Of a DNA stretch of 64,000 nucleotides, positions 8,363 through 18,589 are shown in pieces. Origin of the DNA: Methylophaga sp. UBA3192. GTDB taxonomy: Bacteria; Pseudomonadota; Gammaproteobacteria; Nitrosococcales; Methylophagaceae. The stretch is taken from the NCBI GenBank assembly GCA_002363955.1, contig DEXE01000006.1, positions 637,975-701,974 of the forward strand, in the 5' to 3' direction. The notes below the pieces were generated by a model. The model made no database searches. It was not told the DNA's origin and worked only from the letters and a program-made list of their open reading frames with translations. Numbering within the stretch: position 1 is the stretch's first letter; every line of letters starts with the position of its first letter. A program made the translations under genes and the position numbers.

Positions 8363-9976
8363 TTATGGTAATTCTGTGTGGTCTTCATGCACTGATTTTG
8401 TGTCAGGATTGGTTTCTGTTTCAGTCAAGTTGAAAACCTGGTTCCTTCCACGGTTTTTCGCATGATAAAGCGCTTTGTCTGCCTGATAGAACAGTTCATC
8501 GAGATCAGCATGACCATCCCATTCTGCTACACCGAAGCTCGCCGTTATCTGGACTTTCTGTTCTCGATAGACTACCTGCAGATTTTCGATTTCCTTTCGG
8601 ATACGCTCTGCCACAATATCTGCCATTTGGTGGTCAGCACCGGATAAAAACACCAGGAACTCTTCTCCGCCCATACGACCAAATAAATCCCGAGGTCTAA
8701 TTGCAGTGCTGATTGGCGTGATAATTTCGCGTAACACCATATCTCCGGCTTCATGCCCCAGATTATCATTAACCAGTTTAAAGTGATCCAGATCGATCAT
8801 AATGGCACTGGCGGTTTGTCCATCCAGCTTTAACCGATGTAATTCGCGTTTCACTTCACTGAGAAAATGCCGCCGATTGGATATGCCGGTCAGCTCGTCT
8901 GTGGCAGCACTCTTGGCCAACAGATTATTAGCCTGCTGCAGTGCCTGATTCACTTCTTTCAGCGCTATCGTACGTTCATTTACTCTTTCTTCTAAAAATT
9001 GATTCTGTGCTTTCAACGCATTTTCGTGTTGCTCAAGCACATCACGCTGTTCAGCAATTTCCTGAATCAGTAGGGCTAAACCAACCGAAACAATGGCGAT
9101 TATGGCCAGGTATTCCTGCGTCAACCAAACGGCATTCTGCGGCGTATTCACAATAATAGGATGCGTACCACGCATTAAATGTTCAACAGCAAAAATCGTT
9201 ATCAATGTAACGGTCGCTGAAGCGCCAACCACCCCCAGTCTGATGGCCGCCACCACACCAAGCAGAACCAACCATATCGGGGTAAAAAACAGGAATGCTT
9301 TTTCATAGGATTCAACGCTAAAGCTTTGATACCCAATAATAATGACTGCCATCCAGATCAATAGTGCTTCCAACAGAAAATGCAGTTTAAAATGCGGTAA
9401 TCCTGCCTGAATCCATCGCCATAAAACAACGATTAATGGCGTTAATATCAGCATCGCCAATGCATCACCGAACCACCATATCTGCCATAAACTCAGATAA
9501 CTGGTATCCGTTCTTCCAAGTAACAAATATATCCCAGCACCGAACATTCCAGCCAAAGCAGCCGATAGAAAGGGTGCAAAGAATAAAAAGTAAGCACCGT
9601 TTTTTAACCGGTCAAAATTAAAATCCTGACCACTTTTACGTCGAATCAAAAATGCAGCTAAAGACACCGACAAAATATTTATCAATGAAAAGCCAATAGC
9701 TGACCAGACTGGAAACGCCGGAATAGCCGCTATCAGTTCGGCAATGATGCCGGCCACAGCAACAAAAGGCAGATAACGACAGGGATAAATTAAAAAAGCA
9801 GCGAGCAGAATTGCATTAGGCGGCCATAAAATGGCGATACCTTCAGGTGTTATGGTTTGATGAATCCCTATTAACGCACCAAAATAATAGGCAAAGCCTA
9901 CAAGCAGCATTGCCTTGAAGACATTAAAATCAAGATATCGGCTTAACGGCAAGATAGGCTTTAAACCAATAATCAT
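8363..9976 (-). CDS. MASE1 membrane-sensor diguanylate cyclase
   Basis: The product has 537 residues. An N-terminal MASE1-like module has about 8-10 membrane helices (WPPNAILLAAFLIYP and WWFGDALAMLILTPL are typical), followed by a coiled coil (about 305-350) and a GGDEF domain. The domain has the catalytic loop GRMGGEEF and an RPRD inhibitory site five residues before it. It should convert two GTP to cyclic di-GMP at the inner membrane and be feedback-inhibited by the product. The start ATG at 9976 has only a weak ribosome site. It converges with the papain-like gene across a 22-base gap. The signal sensed is unknown. Confidence 0.92.
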   Translation of the reverse strand: MIIGLKPILPLSRYLDFNVFKAMLLVGFAYYFGALIGIHQTITPEGIAILWPPNAILLAAFLIYPCRYLPFVAVAGIIAELIAAIPAFPVWSAIGFSLINILSVSLAAFLIRRKSGQDFNFDRLKNGAYFLFFAPFLSAALAGMFGAGIYLLLGRTDTSYLSLWQIWWFGDALAMLILTPLIVVLWRWIQAGLPHFKLHFLLEALLIWMAVIIIGYQSFSVESYEKAFLFFTPIWLVLLGVVAAIRLGVVGASATVTLITIFAVEHLMRGTHPIIVNTPQNAVWLTQEYLAIIAIVSVGLALLIQEIAEQRDVLEQHENALKAQNQFLEERVNERTIALKEVNQALQQANNLLAKSAATDELTGISNRRHFLSEVKRELHRLKLDGQTASAIMIDLDHFKLVNDNLGHEAGDMVLREIITPISTAIRPRDLFGRMGGEEFLVFLSGADHQMADIVAERIRKEIENLQVVYREQKVQITASFGVAEWDGHADLDELFYQADKALYHAKNRGRNQVFNLTETETNPDTKSVHEDHTELP

Positions 9977-10230
9977 TGAAATGATGACCTACGTTGACTG
10001 GAGAACATTAGAAAAGACCTGATGGCAGATGGTTTATTCAACAATGTTCTATCAATCATTATCCCCCCCGGTGAACTGCTTGCAGATCAGTTTCTTATAA
10101 AGCGTTTTTTATCGTTTTATAACAAATGACAAAAAATAATCCTGTTGTCTACCGTTTTTTTATTATTGAATTTCGTTGGATCGTGTTTAACACTGATATT
10201 ACTGAAATAAACTATTTTTTATCTCTTTGC

Positions 10231-10863
10231 CTATAACGAAAAAACAATCATTACACCCACGATAGATAACAGTATTGCGGCCAGTTTATGCCAACCTGTC
10301 AGGCGTTTGGTTAGATAGGTCTGACCCGCTGTTGCTGCCAGATAGGCATAAATACTTTTAACTCCGCCAACAGCGAGTATTGTCAGCAACAGAATGATAG
10401 CGGTGTCGATGCTGGTTAACTGATTCAAATCCAGCCATGCAGGAAAAAACCCCATATAAAACAGGATGGCTTTTTGATCCAGTAATGTCACCATCAGTCC
10501 CATCATAAAACTGGTTTTTAATGACGTTTGTCGTCCAAAATCTACAGGTTCATCAACAACAGGTAGTGGCTTTCTTCGCCATAAATGAATCGCCAGCCAG
10601 AAAAGATAGCCTGCTGCAATAAACCGAATGAGCCATTCCCACTCTCCAATCCACGGTAGCAGCAGAGTCATGCCATACAGTGCGATACAGATAAACAGGA
10701 TATCCGCCAGAACAATCCCAAAAGTGACGGCTATACCATGCCTGAAGCCATATAAAGCGGCTCTGGATGAGACTGTAAACACACTGACACTCGGCATGGC
10801 GGCCAGTACCGCCAGGCTCATTAATAAGCCAGTCATGGCCTGTATACTTAAACTTAATTCCAT
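10231..10863 (-). CDS. LysE/RhtB-family amino-acid exporter
   Basis: The 210-residue inner-membrane protein has six hydrophobic segments. It shows the LysE-family pattern: an N-terminal helix followed by SVSVFTVSSRAALYGFRHGIAVTFGIVLADILFI, and later FMMGLMVTLLDQKAILFYMGFFPAWLD, the family's conserved P/K-x-x-x-F-F segment. The family exports amino acids or their derivatives. It stands alone, with 254 bases of gene-free DNA downstream before the cyclase gene. Substrate is not predictable. Confidence 0.87.
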   Translation of the reverse strand: MELSLSIQAMTGLLMSLAVLAAMPSVSVFTVSSRAALYGFRHGIAVTFGIVLADILFICIALYGMTLLLPWIGEWEWLIRFIAAGYLFWLAIHLWRRKPLPVVDEPVDFGRQTSLKTSFMMGLMVTLLDQKAILFYMGFFPAWLDLNQLTSIDTAIILLLTILAVGGVKSIYAYLAATAGQTYLTKRLTGWHKLAAILLSIVGVMIVFSL

Positions 10864-10961
10864 TTACAAAGGCTTTGATAACAAATAAGTTTTAATAAAA
10901 ACATTTCAGCTGGTGGATAATCTGACGCTTCAATCTCCAGAGCCTGCTAACCTGCAACTAT

Positions 10962-11696
10962 ATGCGTTTTTTTGATATTCAGGAATCTGGTTATTTCACC
11001 CATCATCAAAACATGACCAATCAACCGCTTATCAATAACCGATTATTTAAACGACGTTATGCCAATGCATTTCAATGCTTGATATTGTCCGGTTTGTTTG
11101 CTTTTTTGACAGGCTGTTCGCTTTTAACCCCTGATCCTCCGGCTAATCAAAATAATATATGCAGCATATTCCGCGAACAACCACAGTGGTATGACTATGC
11201 AAAAGCCTCGGAAAAAACATGGGGAACCCCCATAGCAACGCAGATGGCTTTTATTCACAGCGAGTCGGGTTTTCGTAGCAATATCCGCCCCCCAAGGCGC
11301 AAGTTACTGGGATTTATTCCCTGGAGCAGGTCTTCGTCAGCCTACGGATATGCTCAGGCACAGAATCCGGTTTGGGGAGAATATATGAAGGATGTTGGCA
11401 ATCCACTGGCCAGGCGCACGCATATGAAATATGCCACGGACTTTATCGGCTGGTATAACCAGCGCACTCAAAATAGGCTCAATATCACCCTGGATAATCC
11501 GACTCACCTTTATCTGGCTTATCATGAAGGTCAAACTGGCTATCGTCTCGCAAGTTACCGGCAGAAACCGCGTGTGATAGATACTGCACGTCAGGTTGGC
11601 GAGCGAAGCAGATTATTCTCCAGCCAACTATCTCAATGTGAACAAGAGTTCAAATGTCGACGTTTTTATCAAATTGGGCCGCTCTGTAAAAAATAA
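10962..11696 (+). CDS. Lipoprotein with lysozyme-like (SLT) domain
   Basis: The product has 244 residues from the ATG at 10962, or 227 from the ATG at 11013, which gives a better lipoprotein signal peptide (NRLFKRRYANAF, hydrophobic stretch, lipobox FLTGC). Neither start has a clear ribosome site. The mature domain has the lytic-transglycosylase-like motif AFIHSESGF with the likely catalytic Glu, then SSAYGYAQAQNPVWGEY and YLAYHEGQTGY. Such enzymes cut murein between MurNAc and GlcNAc in the periplasm. It is transcribed toward the glycine-zipper gene and shares a hairpin terminator with it. Confidence 0.82.
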   Translation: MRFFDIQESGYFTHHQNMTNQPLINNRLFKRRYANAFQCLILSGLFAFLTGCSLLTPDPPANQNNICSIFREQPQWYDYAKASEKTWGTPIATQMAFIHSESGFRSNIRPPRRKLLGFIPWSRSSSAYGYAQAQNPVWGEYMKDVGNPLARRTHMKYATDFIGWYNQRTQNRLNITLDNPTHLYLAYHEGQTGYRLASYRQKPRVIDTARQVGERSRLFSSQLSQCEQEFKCRRFYQIGPLCKK

Positions 11697-11736
11697 GCCT
11701 GCTGACACAAGGCGGTCTGTTGGATATTTCAACCAT

Positions 11737-11765
11737 AAAAAAACCGACGTAAGTCGGTTTTTTTA
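11737..11765. terminator. Bidirectional rho-independent terminator
   Basis: AAAAACCGAC gtaa GTCGGTTTTT forms a strong stem with A and T runs on both sides. It lies between the convergent SLT lipoprotein and glycine-zipper genes and would work for both. Confidence 0.9.
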
Positions 11766-11787
11766 TCAATGTGTTGTCGCATAGCGC

Positions 11788-12237
11788 TTACTGGTTAACC
11801 CATTCTCCATTGGCGTTGCGACAGGCCGTGCCTTTAACCACTTCACGCTGGCCATCAATATAGGCATCCATCTCGTATTCACGGCATGGGCGATTATTCG
11901 TTTCATAAGTGCGTGTAGGAGTCACACTGTATTGTGCGCCGGTATCCGGATTATTCCATGAGTTGGTACGACCCGTTGGGGTGTTCTCAAATGTTTCATA
12001 AGTACGACGTCTATCCAGTTCATCCATTTCGCCACCAATATGCCCACCAATCATCGCACCAAGCAAAGTACCACCTATAATGGCTGCCGTTCGACCGGTA
12101 CCACCACCAACATTTGAACCCAGTACACCACCGGCTACACCACCCACGCCAGCGCCCACTGATTGTTTATTGAGCTGACAGCCAGCCATACTGACCGTAA
12201 ATACCATTGCAAAGATCATTGTTAAAAGTCGTTTCAT
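11788..12237 (-). CDS. Glycine-zipper outer-membrane lipoprotein (17 kDa antigen-like)
   Basis: The 149-residue product has a lipoprotein signal peptide with lipobox SMAGC (Cys at 20). A glycine-zipper segment follows (GAGVGGVAGGVLGSNVGGGTG...GGTLLGAMIGGHIGG, about 27-68), then a polar C-terminal domain with YSVTPTRTYE and Cys118/Cys138, which could form a disulfide. This matches the rickettsial 17 kDa surface antigen / RT0821 type family, small lipoproteins of the outer membrane with structural roles. It is a single-gene unit. Confidence 0.88.
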   Translation of the reverse strand: MKRLLTMIFAMVFTVSMAGCQLNKQSVGAGVGGVAGGVLGSNVGGGTGRTAAIIGGTLLGAMIGGHIGGEMDELDRRRTYETFENTPTGRTNSWNNPDTGAQYSVTPTRTYETNNRPCREYEMDAYIDGQREVVKGTACRNANGEWVNQ

Positions 12238-12383
12238 ATTTTCTCCTTATGAATATTTACTATCGCTTTATCAATATGACTGTATTTTAGACGATTAAAT
12301 TCTACTTTTACGGTGATAGGCCACACCTTTACAAAAACTTTCATTCCAGCGTTAGTCAAAAGCACCGGCAAAAGTCGAAAAAA

Positions 12384-14549
12384 TTACAGAATGTTTCCGG
12401 TAGCAATTTCAACACGGTTACGTCCAGCCAGTTTTGCCCGATACAGTGCCTTGTCAGCATCCGGTAACAACTGCGCTGGCAATTTACCCTTGCCGTCCCA
12501 ACTGCTGATACCAATCGAAATAGTCAGGTTGCTCAAGTCTTTTCCATTATAGGTTATTGTTTTTGAGGATATTTTAAGCAACAAGGATTTTGCCCGTTCC
12601 AATGCGTCGTTGAGGTTGGCTTCTGGCATGAGTACCACAAATTCTTCTCCGCCGTACCGGCAAGGTATATCTGTTTCTCGGAAGTGTTCCAGCATTAAAG
12701 ATGCAACCTCGCGTAATGCCAGATCACCCGCATCGTGACCAAACTGATCATTAAATTCTTTGAAATGATCGATATCACAAATTAACAGCGAAATGGCCTG
12801 TCGGTGGCGCTGGGCAATTTGAATTTCCCGCTGCAGGGCATCATCGAAAAAGCGACGGTTTTTCAATCCGGTCAGTGCATCTTCAAACGACATAATGTGC
12901 AGATCTTCTCTGAGTTTAATACCGCTTAATGTCACGCTTAGTCTATCGATAGCGCGAGAAACAAACTGTTCAATCGATTGCCGGGTCTCCGCCGTTTCTG
13001 AGGAAATGTCGGGTAAATTGAAAGTAATAAACGTTTGTTTGCCAAGCTGCAAATCCTCAACATCAATTCGATATTTATCGTTGAGCACAGCTTGTGGGGA
13101 TAAATCAGCAAATTCATTAACCATGTTTACATGTAACTGTATCGGCGCAAAAACGTTATGTAGTTCATGGCAAATCAGATTGCCAGCTTGCTCAAGACTC
13201 TGGGATCGTTGCAACCGACTGATAATGCTTTCCAGCCGTAGGCTGAACTCATTAATCAATGCAAGCTGATTGGCCCGCTGCTGTTCAAGTTGCACATAAT
13301 TCTGTAAAGATGCTGTACGTTCGGATACCCGCTTCTCCAGCATGACATTTAATTCCGTTAATGCCTGCTGCGTCTGGCGATAATGTCTCAGTGAAATCAT
13401 CACCAGCATCAGGGCAAAGATTAGCCCCCCGTAGGCCAAAGGAAAATCTATCCATGGCAAGAGGCCATGTGCTATGCACATATCAATCAGGAAAAAAATG
13501 GCATAAATACCAAATGCTCCCATGACCAAACATTGTTCAAAACTCATCACCTTAAAATGACGGACACAAATCCACAGCATGATGCTCAACGTCACGATAA
13601 ACAACATGTCAAAAATCGGGTAAAAATAAGCCAGATGCCAGATGCCCGACAAAGACAATACAAGGCAAATCAATACGTACGTGATATGCATTTGGGCAAT
13701 ACGCAGCATAAGCTTGTCGCCCTGTTCAGCCAGCCAGTAGTTCAGAATCAAGGCGATAAAAATCGGGATCGAAAAATACGAAATAGCCGCTAGATAGGTT
13801 TTAGCCAGTGGAGCATAAATCAGTAGTTGTACTGCCTGACTCTCCCCTAACAGGTTTCCGGCGCTGGCCAGCGAAAACAGACCGAGATAAATAAATTCGC
13901 GGTTATCTCCACGCATGGCAGAAAATGCAAAAGCAAGCAGCGCAATAAAGAAAAAGAACGCAGAAACAATTAAATCCGTATAGGAATTTTTCAATATATT
14001 CAGTAAAGCGGCTGAGCGTTCCAGCAGTTTCTTTTCTCCCCATAAACCAATATCCGTGTAATCCGAATAAACACGGAAATATAAGGTTTTGCCGACGTAA
14101 TCATCAGGTAACCCAATTATGTGCCAGGGCCAGCCTTGATAATCGCCCTTGCCATCAGCATCAAAATTCCCAAAGCGATAGATGAGTTGCTGTTCAAGAT
14201 AAACCTCAGCAATTAAATCAATACTGGAAATAAACACCACCGGATCAATCAGATTTGTTTCTGGCAGCGTGGTGCGATACCAGATATTTTCTCTGCCCTG
14301 TCGATTGGGGGGATGTGCTGGTTTGGGTATAGCCAGCCAGTCAGAATGGTTTTGCTGATCCGGCATAGCCCATTCTGGTTTGCCGTCAATAAAAGGAGAA
14401 TCTCCCCAACGGTATTGCCAGTTTTCAAGATCGGTTTGTACCGTTGTCGCGGCAAATAACACGCCCTGCGCCACCAGTAGCGCCATAAACAAAAGCAAAC
14501 GAGCCAAACGACTCGTTAGTGATAAATTATGGATAGATAAATCACTCAT
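12384..14549 (-). CDS. 7TMR-DISM diguanylate cyclase
   Basis: The product has 721 residues from ATG 14549 (a GTG nine bases earlier is the alternative). A signal peptide precedes a periplasmic carbohydrate-binding-like 7TMR-DISMED2 domain (about 35-175; WLAIPKPAHPP, IWYRTTL). Seven membrane helices (about 185-395), a coiled coil (VSERTASLQNYVQLEQQ) and a cytosolic region follow, then a C-terminal GGDEF domain. The active loop is CRYGGEEF with an RETD inhibitory site five residues before. It should make cyclic di-GMP in response to an external ligand. The stretch LICHELHNVFAPIQLH resembles a histidine-kinase H-box but no ATPase domain follows. It ends 147 bases after the start of the glycine-zipper gene's promoter region. 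Confidence 0.9.
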   Translation of the reverse strand: MSDLSIHNLSLTSRLARLLLFMALLVAQGVLFAATTVQTDLENWQYRWGDSPFIDGKPEWAMPDQQNHSDWLAIPKPAHPPNRQGRENIWYRTTLPETNLIDPVVFISSIDLIAEVYLEQQLIYRFGNFDADGKGDYQGWPWHIIGLPDDYVGKTLYFRVYSDYTDIGLWGEKKLLERSAALLNILKNSYTDLIVSAFFFFIALLAFAFSAMRGDNREFIYLGLFSLASAGNLLGESQAVQLLIYAPLAKTYLAAISYFSIPIFIALILNYWLAEQGDKLMLRIAQMHITYVLICLVLSLSGIWHLAYFYPIFDMLFIVTLSIMLWICVRHFKVMSFEQCLVMGAFGIYAIFFLIDMCIAHGLLPWIDFPLAYGGLIFALMLVMISLRHYRQTQQALTELNVMLEKRVSERTASLQNYVQLEQQRANQLALINEFSLRLESIISRLQRSQSLEQAGNLICHELHNVFAPIQLHVNMVNEFADLSPQAVLNDKYRIDVEDLQLGKQTFITFNLPDISSETAETRQSIEQFVSRAIDRLSVTLSGIKLREDLHIMSFEDALTGLKNRRFFDDALQREIQIAQRHRQAISLLICDIDHFKEFNDQFGHDAGDLALREVASLMLEHFRETDIPCRYGGEEFVVLMPEANLNDALERAKSLLLKISSKTITYNGKDLSNLTISIGISSWDGKGKLPAQLLPDADKALYRAKLAGRNRVEIATGNIL

Positions 14550-14582
14550 AACCTGCACTGCAAATGTTTTATATACACAGGC

Positions 14583-14616
14583 AAAAAAATACCCCTTTGA
14601 TCACTCAAAGGGGTAT
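14583..14616 (-). terminator. purL rho-independent terminator
   Basis: A 12-bp perfect stem, ATACCCCTTTGA tcac TCAAAGGGGTAT (14589-14616), is followed on the minus strand by a run of seven T. It lies just after the purL stop codon. Confidence 0.93.
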
Positions 14617-14623
14617 CCATGAC

Positions 14624-17600
14624 TTAGCCTATCCATCGGCGTGCATTATGGAAAACCCGTAACCAGGGAGCATCTTTGCCCCAGTCATCTGGATGCCATG
14701 AATGCTGAACGCTACGAATTACTCGTTCCGGATGCGGCATCATAATAGTGACACGACCATCTGTTGTGGTAAAACCGGTATGGCCATTTTCAGAACCATT
14801 TGGATTAAATGGATAACGCTCGGTCGCCTGACCATAATGATCGACAAAACGCATTGCCACCAGGGCATCATTCATGCTGCCACCTTCAGAGAAATCAATG
14901 CGACCTTCACCATGTGCTACGGCGATGGGCATGACAGAACCCGCCATACCCTGTAACAGGATTGATGGTGACTCAGTGATTTCAACCAATGAGAAGCGTG
15001 CTTCAAACTGTTCAGAAAGGTTGCGGCTGAAACGCGGCCAATGTTCACTGCCAGGAATCAGTGATTTGAGTTGTGACAGCATTTGACAGCCATTACATAC
15101 GCCAAGAGAGAAGGTATCTTCACGGGCAAAAAATGCCGCAAACTCATCGCGAGCCCGGGCATTATGCAACACCGTACTGGCCCAGCCACGCCCTGCACCC
15201 AATACGTCACCGTAAGAGAAACCACCGCAGGCAACCAGACCTTTGAAATCAGCCAGGGAAACGCGGCCTTCCACAATATCACTCATGTGTATATCAACAG
15301 CAGTAAAGCCGGCATGGTCAAACGCTGCGGCCATTTCCATTTGTCCGTTTACCCCTTGCTCTCGCAGTATCGCCATTTTTGGACGATGACCACTGATAAT
15401 AAAGGGAGCTGCCACTTGTTCTTTCAAATCAAAACTCAGTCTGGCATGCAAACCGGGATCCTGCGCATCATCCAATGCCGCATATTCCTGCCCGGCGCAG
15501 TCTGGATTGTCACGCAAAGCCTGCATGCGGTAACTGGTTTCCGACCAGAATTTTTGTAATACATGACGAGACTGGTTTAATACCTGCTCACCATTAACAC
15601 TGACTTGGATCGTTTGTTCTGCTGTTACTTCGCCAATCAGATGGCTATGTTTGCTGAGCTCAAACTGTTGCAGGACTTCTAAGACAGCATCCCGATGTTC
15701 GGCCCTAATCTGAATCACCGCCCCCAGTTCTTCGTTAAACAACACAGGCAAAGTGTCACCTAAGCCATCAATGCGGATATTCAGACCGCAATGACCGGCA
15801 AACGCCATTTCACACAACGTGGTAATAAGGCCACCGTCACTACGATCGTGATAAGCCAATACCAAGGCATCCTGTTTCAGCTGTTGCATTGCCGCAAAGA
15901 AGTTTTTCAGATTGCGTGCATCATCGACATCCGGACCACGATGACCAACCTGGTTGTATACCTGAGCTAATGCAGAGGTCGCCAAACGGTTATGACCATG
16001 TCCAAGATCCAAATAAATTAACTGGGTCTCACCTAAATCGGTACGTAATTGAGGAGTAAGCGTTTTGCTTGCATCTGTCACTGGCGCGAAAGCACTAATA
16101 ATCAGTGATAGTGGCGAAGTAACTGCTTTGGTTTCACCACGATCTTCCCAGACAGTTTTCATCGATAGCGAATCTTTACCCACTGGAATCGCAATGCCTA
16201 ATTGTGGACACAACTCCATACCGACGGCTTTGACGGTGTCATACAGAAGTGCATCTTCACCACTATGACCGCAGGCAGCCATCCAGTTTGCTGACAGTTT
16301 GACATCACTGATTTTCTCAATATCGGCGGCAGCGATATTGGTTAACGCTTCACCAATTGCCATACGACCCGATGCCGGTGCATCAATCACCGCTAAAGGC
16401 GTACGTTCACCCATCGACATGGCTTCGCCCAGCAAGCCATGATGATCGGCCAATGTAACGGCACAGTCAGCCACTGGAACCTGCCATGGACCCACCATCT
16501 GATCACGGGCAACCAGACCGGTAATGCTGCGATCACCAATGGTAATCAGGAAGTTTTTACTGGCCACTGTCGGTAGTTTTAAGACCCTTTCCAAGGCATC
16601 GCTAACGGTAATACCGCTCAAATCCAGTTCGGGTTTGGGTTTGCTGTGATGTTTAACATCACGCAGCATTTTGGGTGGTTTGCCTAACAACAGCGATAAC
16701 GGCATATCAATCGGATGATTTTCAAATTGCGCATCACCGAGCAATAAATGCTGGTCTTCTGTGGTTTCACCAACGATAGCCCACGGGCAACGCTCACGCT
16801 CACAAATCGCCTGGAATAACTCAACATCTTCTGGATTTACACCCAGCACATAACGTTCCTGTGACTCGTTACACCAGATTTCCATCGGTGACATACCCGG
16901 TTCATCGTTGGGAATCACCCGCAGCTCAAAACGCCCACCACGGCCACTGTCATCTACCAGTTCAGGAAAGGCATTGGATAAACCACCCGCCCCCACATCA
17001 TGAATCGAAACAATCGGGTTTTTGTCATTTAACGCCACACAGCGATCTATGACTTCCTGACATCGACGTTCCATTTCCGGATTGCCCCGTTGTACTGAAG
17101 CAAAATCAAGACCTTCTTCACTGGTACCGGAAGCAACAGATGAAGCGGCACCGCCACCCAGACCAATCAGCATCGCCGGACCACCAAGCACGATCAGCTG
17201 GGTGCCAGGTTGCATAATGTGTTTTTCAACATGCTGAGGTCGAATACTACCCAAGCCACCGGCTACCATAATTGGTTTGTGATAACCACGTACTTCAAAA
17301 CCATTATCCGACGGAACTTTGGCTTCATAAGTACGGAAATACCCACAAAGATTAGGACGGCCAAATTCATTGTTAAATGCTGCGCCGCCTAATGGACCAT
17401 CAACCATGATCTGCAGCGCTGAAGCGATACGGGCAGGTTTGCCGTAATCGGTTTCCCAAGGTTGTTCAAAACCGGGGATTTGTAAATTAGAAACCGAAAA
17501 TCCAGTTAAACCTGCTTTAGGTTTGGAACCACGACCTGTAGCGCCTTCATCACGAATCTCGCCACCGGCACCGGTTGCTGCACCCGGAAAGGGTGAAATA

Positions 17601-18508
17601 GCGGTTGGATGATTATGGGTTTCCACTTTCATCAGGATATGCTGCTGCTCACCTTCGTAGCAGTAGTGATTGTCTTTCATATCCACCTGAAAACGATGAC
17701 TGCGCGGGCCTTCGATAACTGATGAATTATCGTTATAAGCTTTCACAACACCTTCTGGGTGTTGCTCGTGGGTATAACGAATCATATCGAACAGGCTGCG
17801 ATCCTGCGTTTTGCCATCAATAACCCAGTCGGCCTTGAAAATTTTATGACGGCAATGCTCAGAGTTGGCCTGAGCAAACATCATAAGTTCAATGTCATTT
17901 GGATTGCGATTAAGGGCAGTGAAATTTTCAAACAGGTAATCAATTTCATCGTCAGCCAGGGCCAGGCCCAGATTTTGATTGGCTGCAACCAATGCCTGAC
18001 GGCCACCATTGAGGATATCAACAGACAATAAGGGTCTGGGAGCTGTATGCATGAACAATTGCTCAGCATCATCTTCATTATCAAACACAGTTTCGATCAT
18101 GCGATCGTGCAGCTTCGCGGCAATAATCGAGCGCTGTTCGCTGGTTAAGGTCGCTTTACTGCTGACATAAAATGCAATACCGCGCTCAACCCGAACGATA
18201 TCGGTCAAACCGCTGTTATGCACAATGTCCGTCGCTTTACTGGACCACGGTGAGATAGTGCCGGGACGTGGTGTAATTAAAAACAGGTTTTCCTGATCCT
18301 GTACTTTGCTATTACCCTTGCTTGCTTCAAGCATTTCGCTGAGTGTGGCAATATCAGCTTCGCTAAGTTGACCGTCACCTTCCAGTTCAGCGAAATACTG
18401 ATATTCACTTCTTAATGCGCTTACCGTGGTGACTTCTGCGCGGATGGCGCGGAGCAATTTTTCAATTCGGAAAGCAGAGAAAGCCGGACGGCCAACCAAT
18501 TGCAGCAT
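14624..18508 (-). CDS. purL: Phosphoribosylformylglycinamidine synthase (large, single chain)
   Basis: The 1294-residue enzyme makes FGAM from FGAR, glutamine and ATP, step four of purine synthesis, in the cytosol. It is the long proteobacterial form: PurS-like N-terminal part (1-150), two PurM-like halves (MFAQANSEHCRHKIF and KVETHNHPTAISPFPGAATGAGGEIRDEGATG in the first; GHSGEDALLYDTVKAVGMELCPQLGIAIPVGKDS in the second), and a C-terminal glutaminase. The last has Cys1138 in GVCNGCQM and His1259/Glu1261 in PHPE. Length is as expected for the family (about 1290). It is transcribed alone and has its own terminator. A very safe call. Confidence 0.98.
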   Translation of the reverse strand: MLQLVGRPAFSAFRIEKLLRAIRAEVTTVSALRSEYQYFAELEGDGQLSEADIATLSEMLEASKGNSKVQDQENLFLITPRPGTISPWSSKATDIVHNSGLTDIVRVERGIAFYVSSKATLTSEQRSIIAAKLHDRMIETVFDNEDDAEQLFMHTAPRPLLSVDILNGGRQALVAANQNLGLALADDEIDYLFENFTALNRNPNDIELMMFAQANSEHCRHKIFKADWVIDGKTQDRSLFDMIRYTHEQHPEGVVKAYNDNSSVIEGPRSHRFQVDMKDNHYCYEGEQQHILMKVETHNHPTAISPFPGAATGAGGEIRDEGATGRGSKPKAGLTGFSVSNLQIPGFEQPWETDYGKPARIASALQIMVDGPLGGAAFNNEFGRPNLCGYFRTYEAKVPSDNGFEVRGYHKPIMVAGGLGSIRPQHVEKHIMQPGTQLIVLGGPAMLIGLGGGAASSVASGTSEEGLDFASVQRGNPEMERRCQEVIDRCVALNDKNPIVSIHDVGAGGLSNAFPELVDDSGRGGRFELRVIPNDEPGMSPMEIWCNESQERYVLGVNPEDVELFQAICERERCPWAIVGETTEDQHLLLGDAQFENHPIDMPLSLLLGKPPKMLRDVKHHSKPKPELDLSGITVSDALERVLKLPTVASKNFLITIGDRSITGLVARDQMVGPWQVPVADCAVTLADHHGLLGEAMSMGERTPLAVIDAPASGRMAIGEALTNIAAADIEKISDVKLSANWMAACGHSGEDALLYDTVKAVGMELCPQLGIAIPVGKDSLSMKTVWEDRGETKAVTSPLSLIISAFAPVTDASKTLTPQLRTDLGETQLIYLDLGHGHNRLATSALAQVYNQVGHRGPDVDDARNLKNFFAAMQQLKQDALVLAYHDRSDGGLITTLCEMAFAGHCGLNIRIDGLGDTLPVLFNEELGAVIQIRAEHRDAVLEVLQQFELSKHSHLIGEVTAEQTIQVSVNGEQVLNQSRHVLQKFWSETSYRMQALRDNPDCAGQEYAALDDAQDPGLHARLSFDLKEQVAAPFIISGHRPKMAILREQGVNGQMEMAAAFDHAGFTAVDIHMSDIVEGRVSLADFKGLVACGGFSYGDVLGAGRGWASTVLHNARARDEFAAFFAREDTFSLGVCNGCQMLSQLKSLIPGSEHWPRFSRNLSEQFEARFSLVEITESPSILLQGMAGSVMPIAVAHGEGRIDFSEGGSMNDALVAMRFVDHYGQATERYPFNPNGSENGHTGFTTTDGRVTIMMPHPERVIRSVQHSWHPDDWGKDAPWLRVFHNARRWIG

Positions 18509-18589
18509 TTGAAACCCAATTCACAGATAATTAAAGCGATAATGATACTTTATACGCCCGAATTCGCCCAATAAAATTGAGCTTTTGTC

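Noticed and set aside
10063..10069. C7 run between cyclase and LysE genes
   Set aside because: It lies in non-coding DNA with no recognisable promoter around it; no effect can be argued.
15083..15559. 158-codon open frame on the + strand inside purL
   Set aside because: It is antisense to a certain purL frame, has no ribosome site and no recognisable domain.
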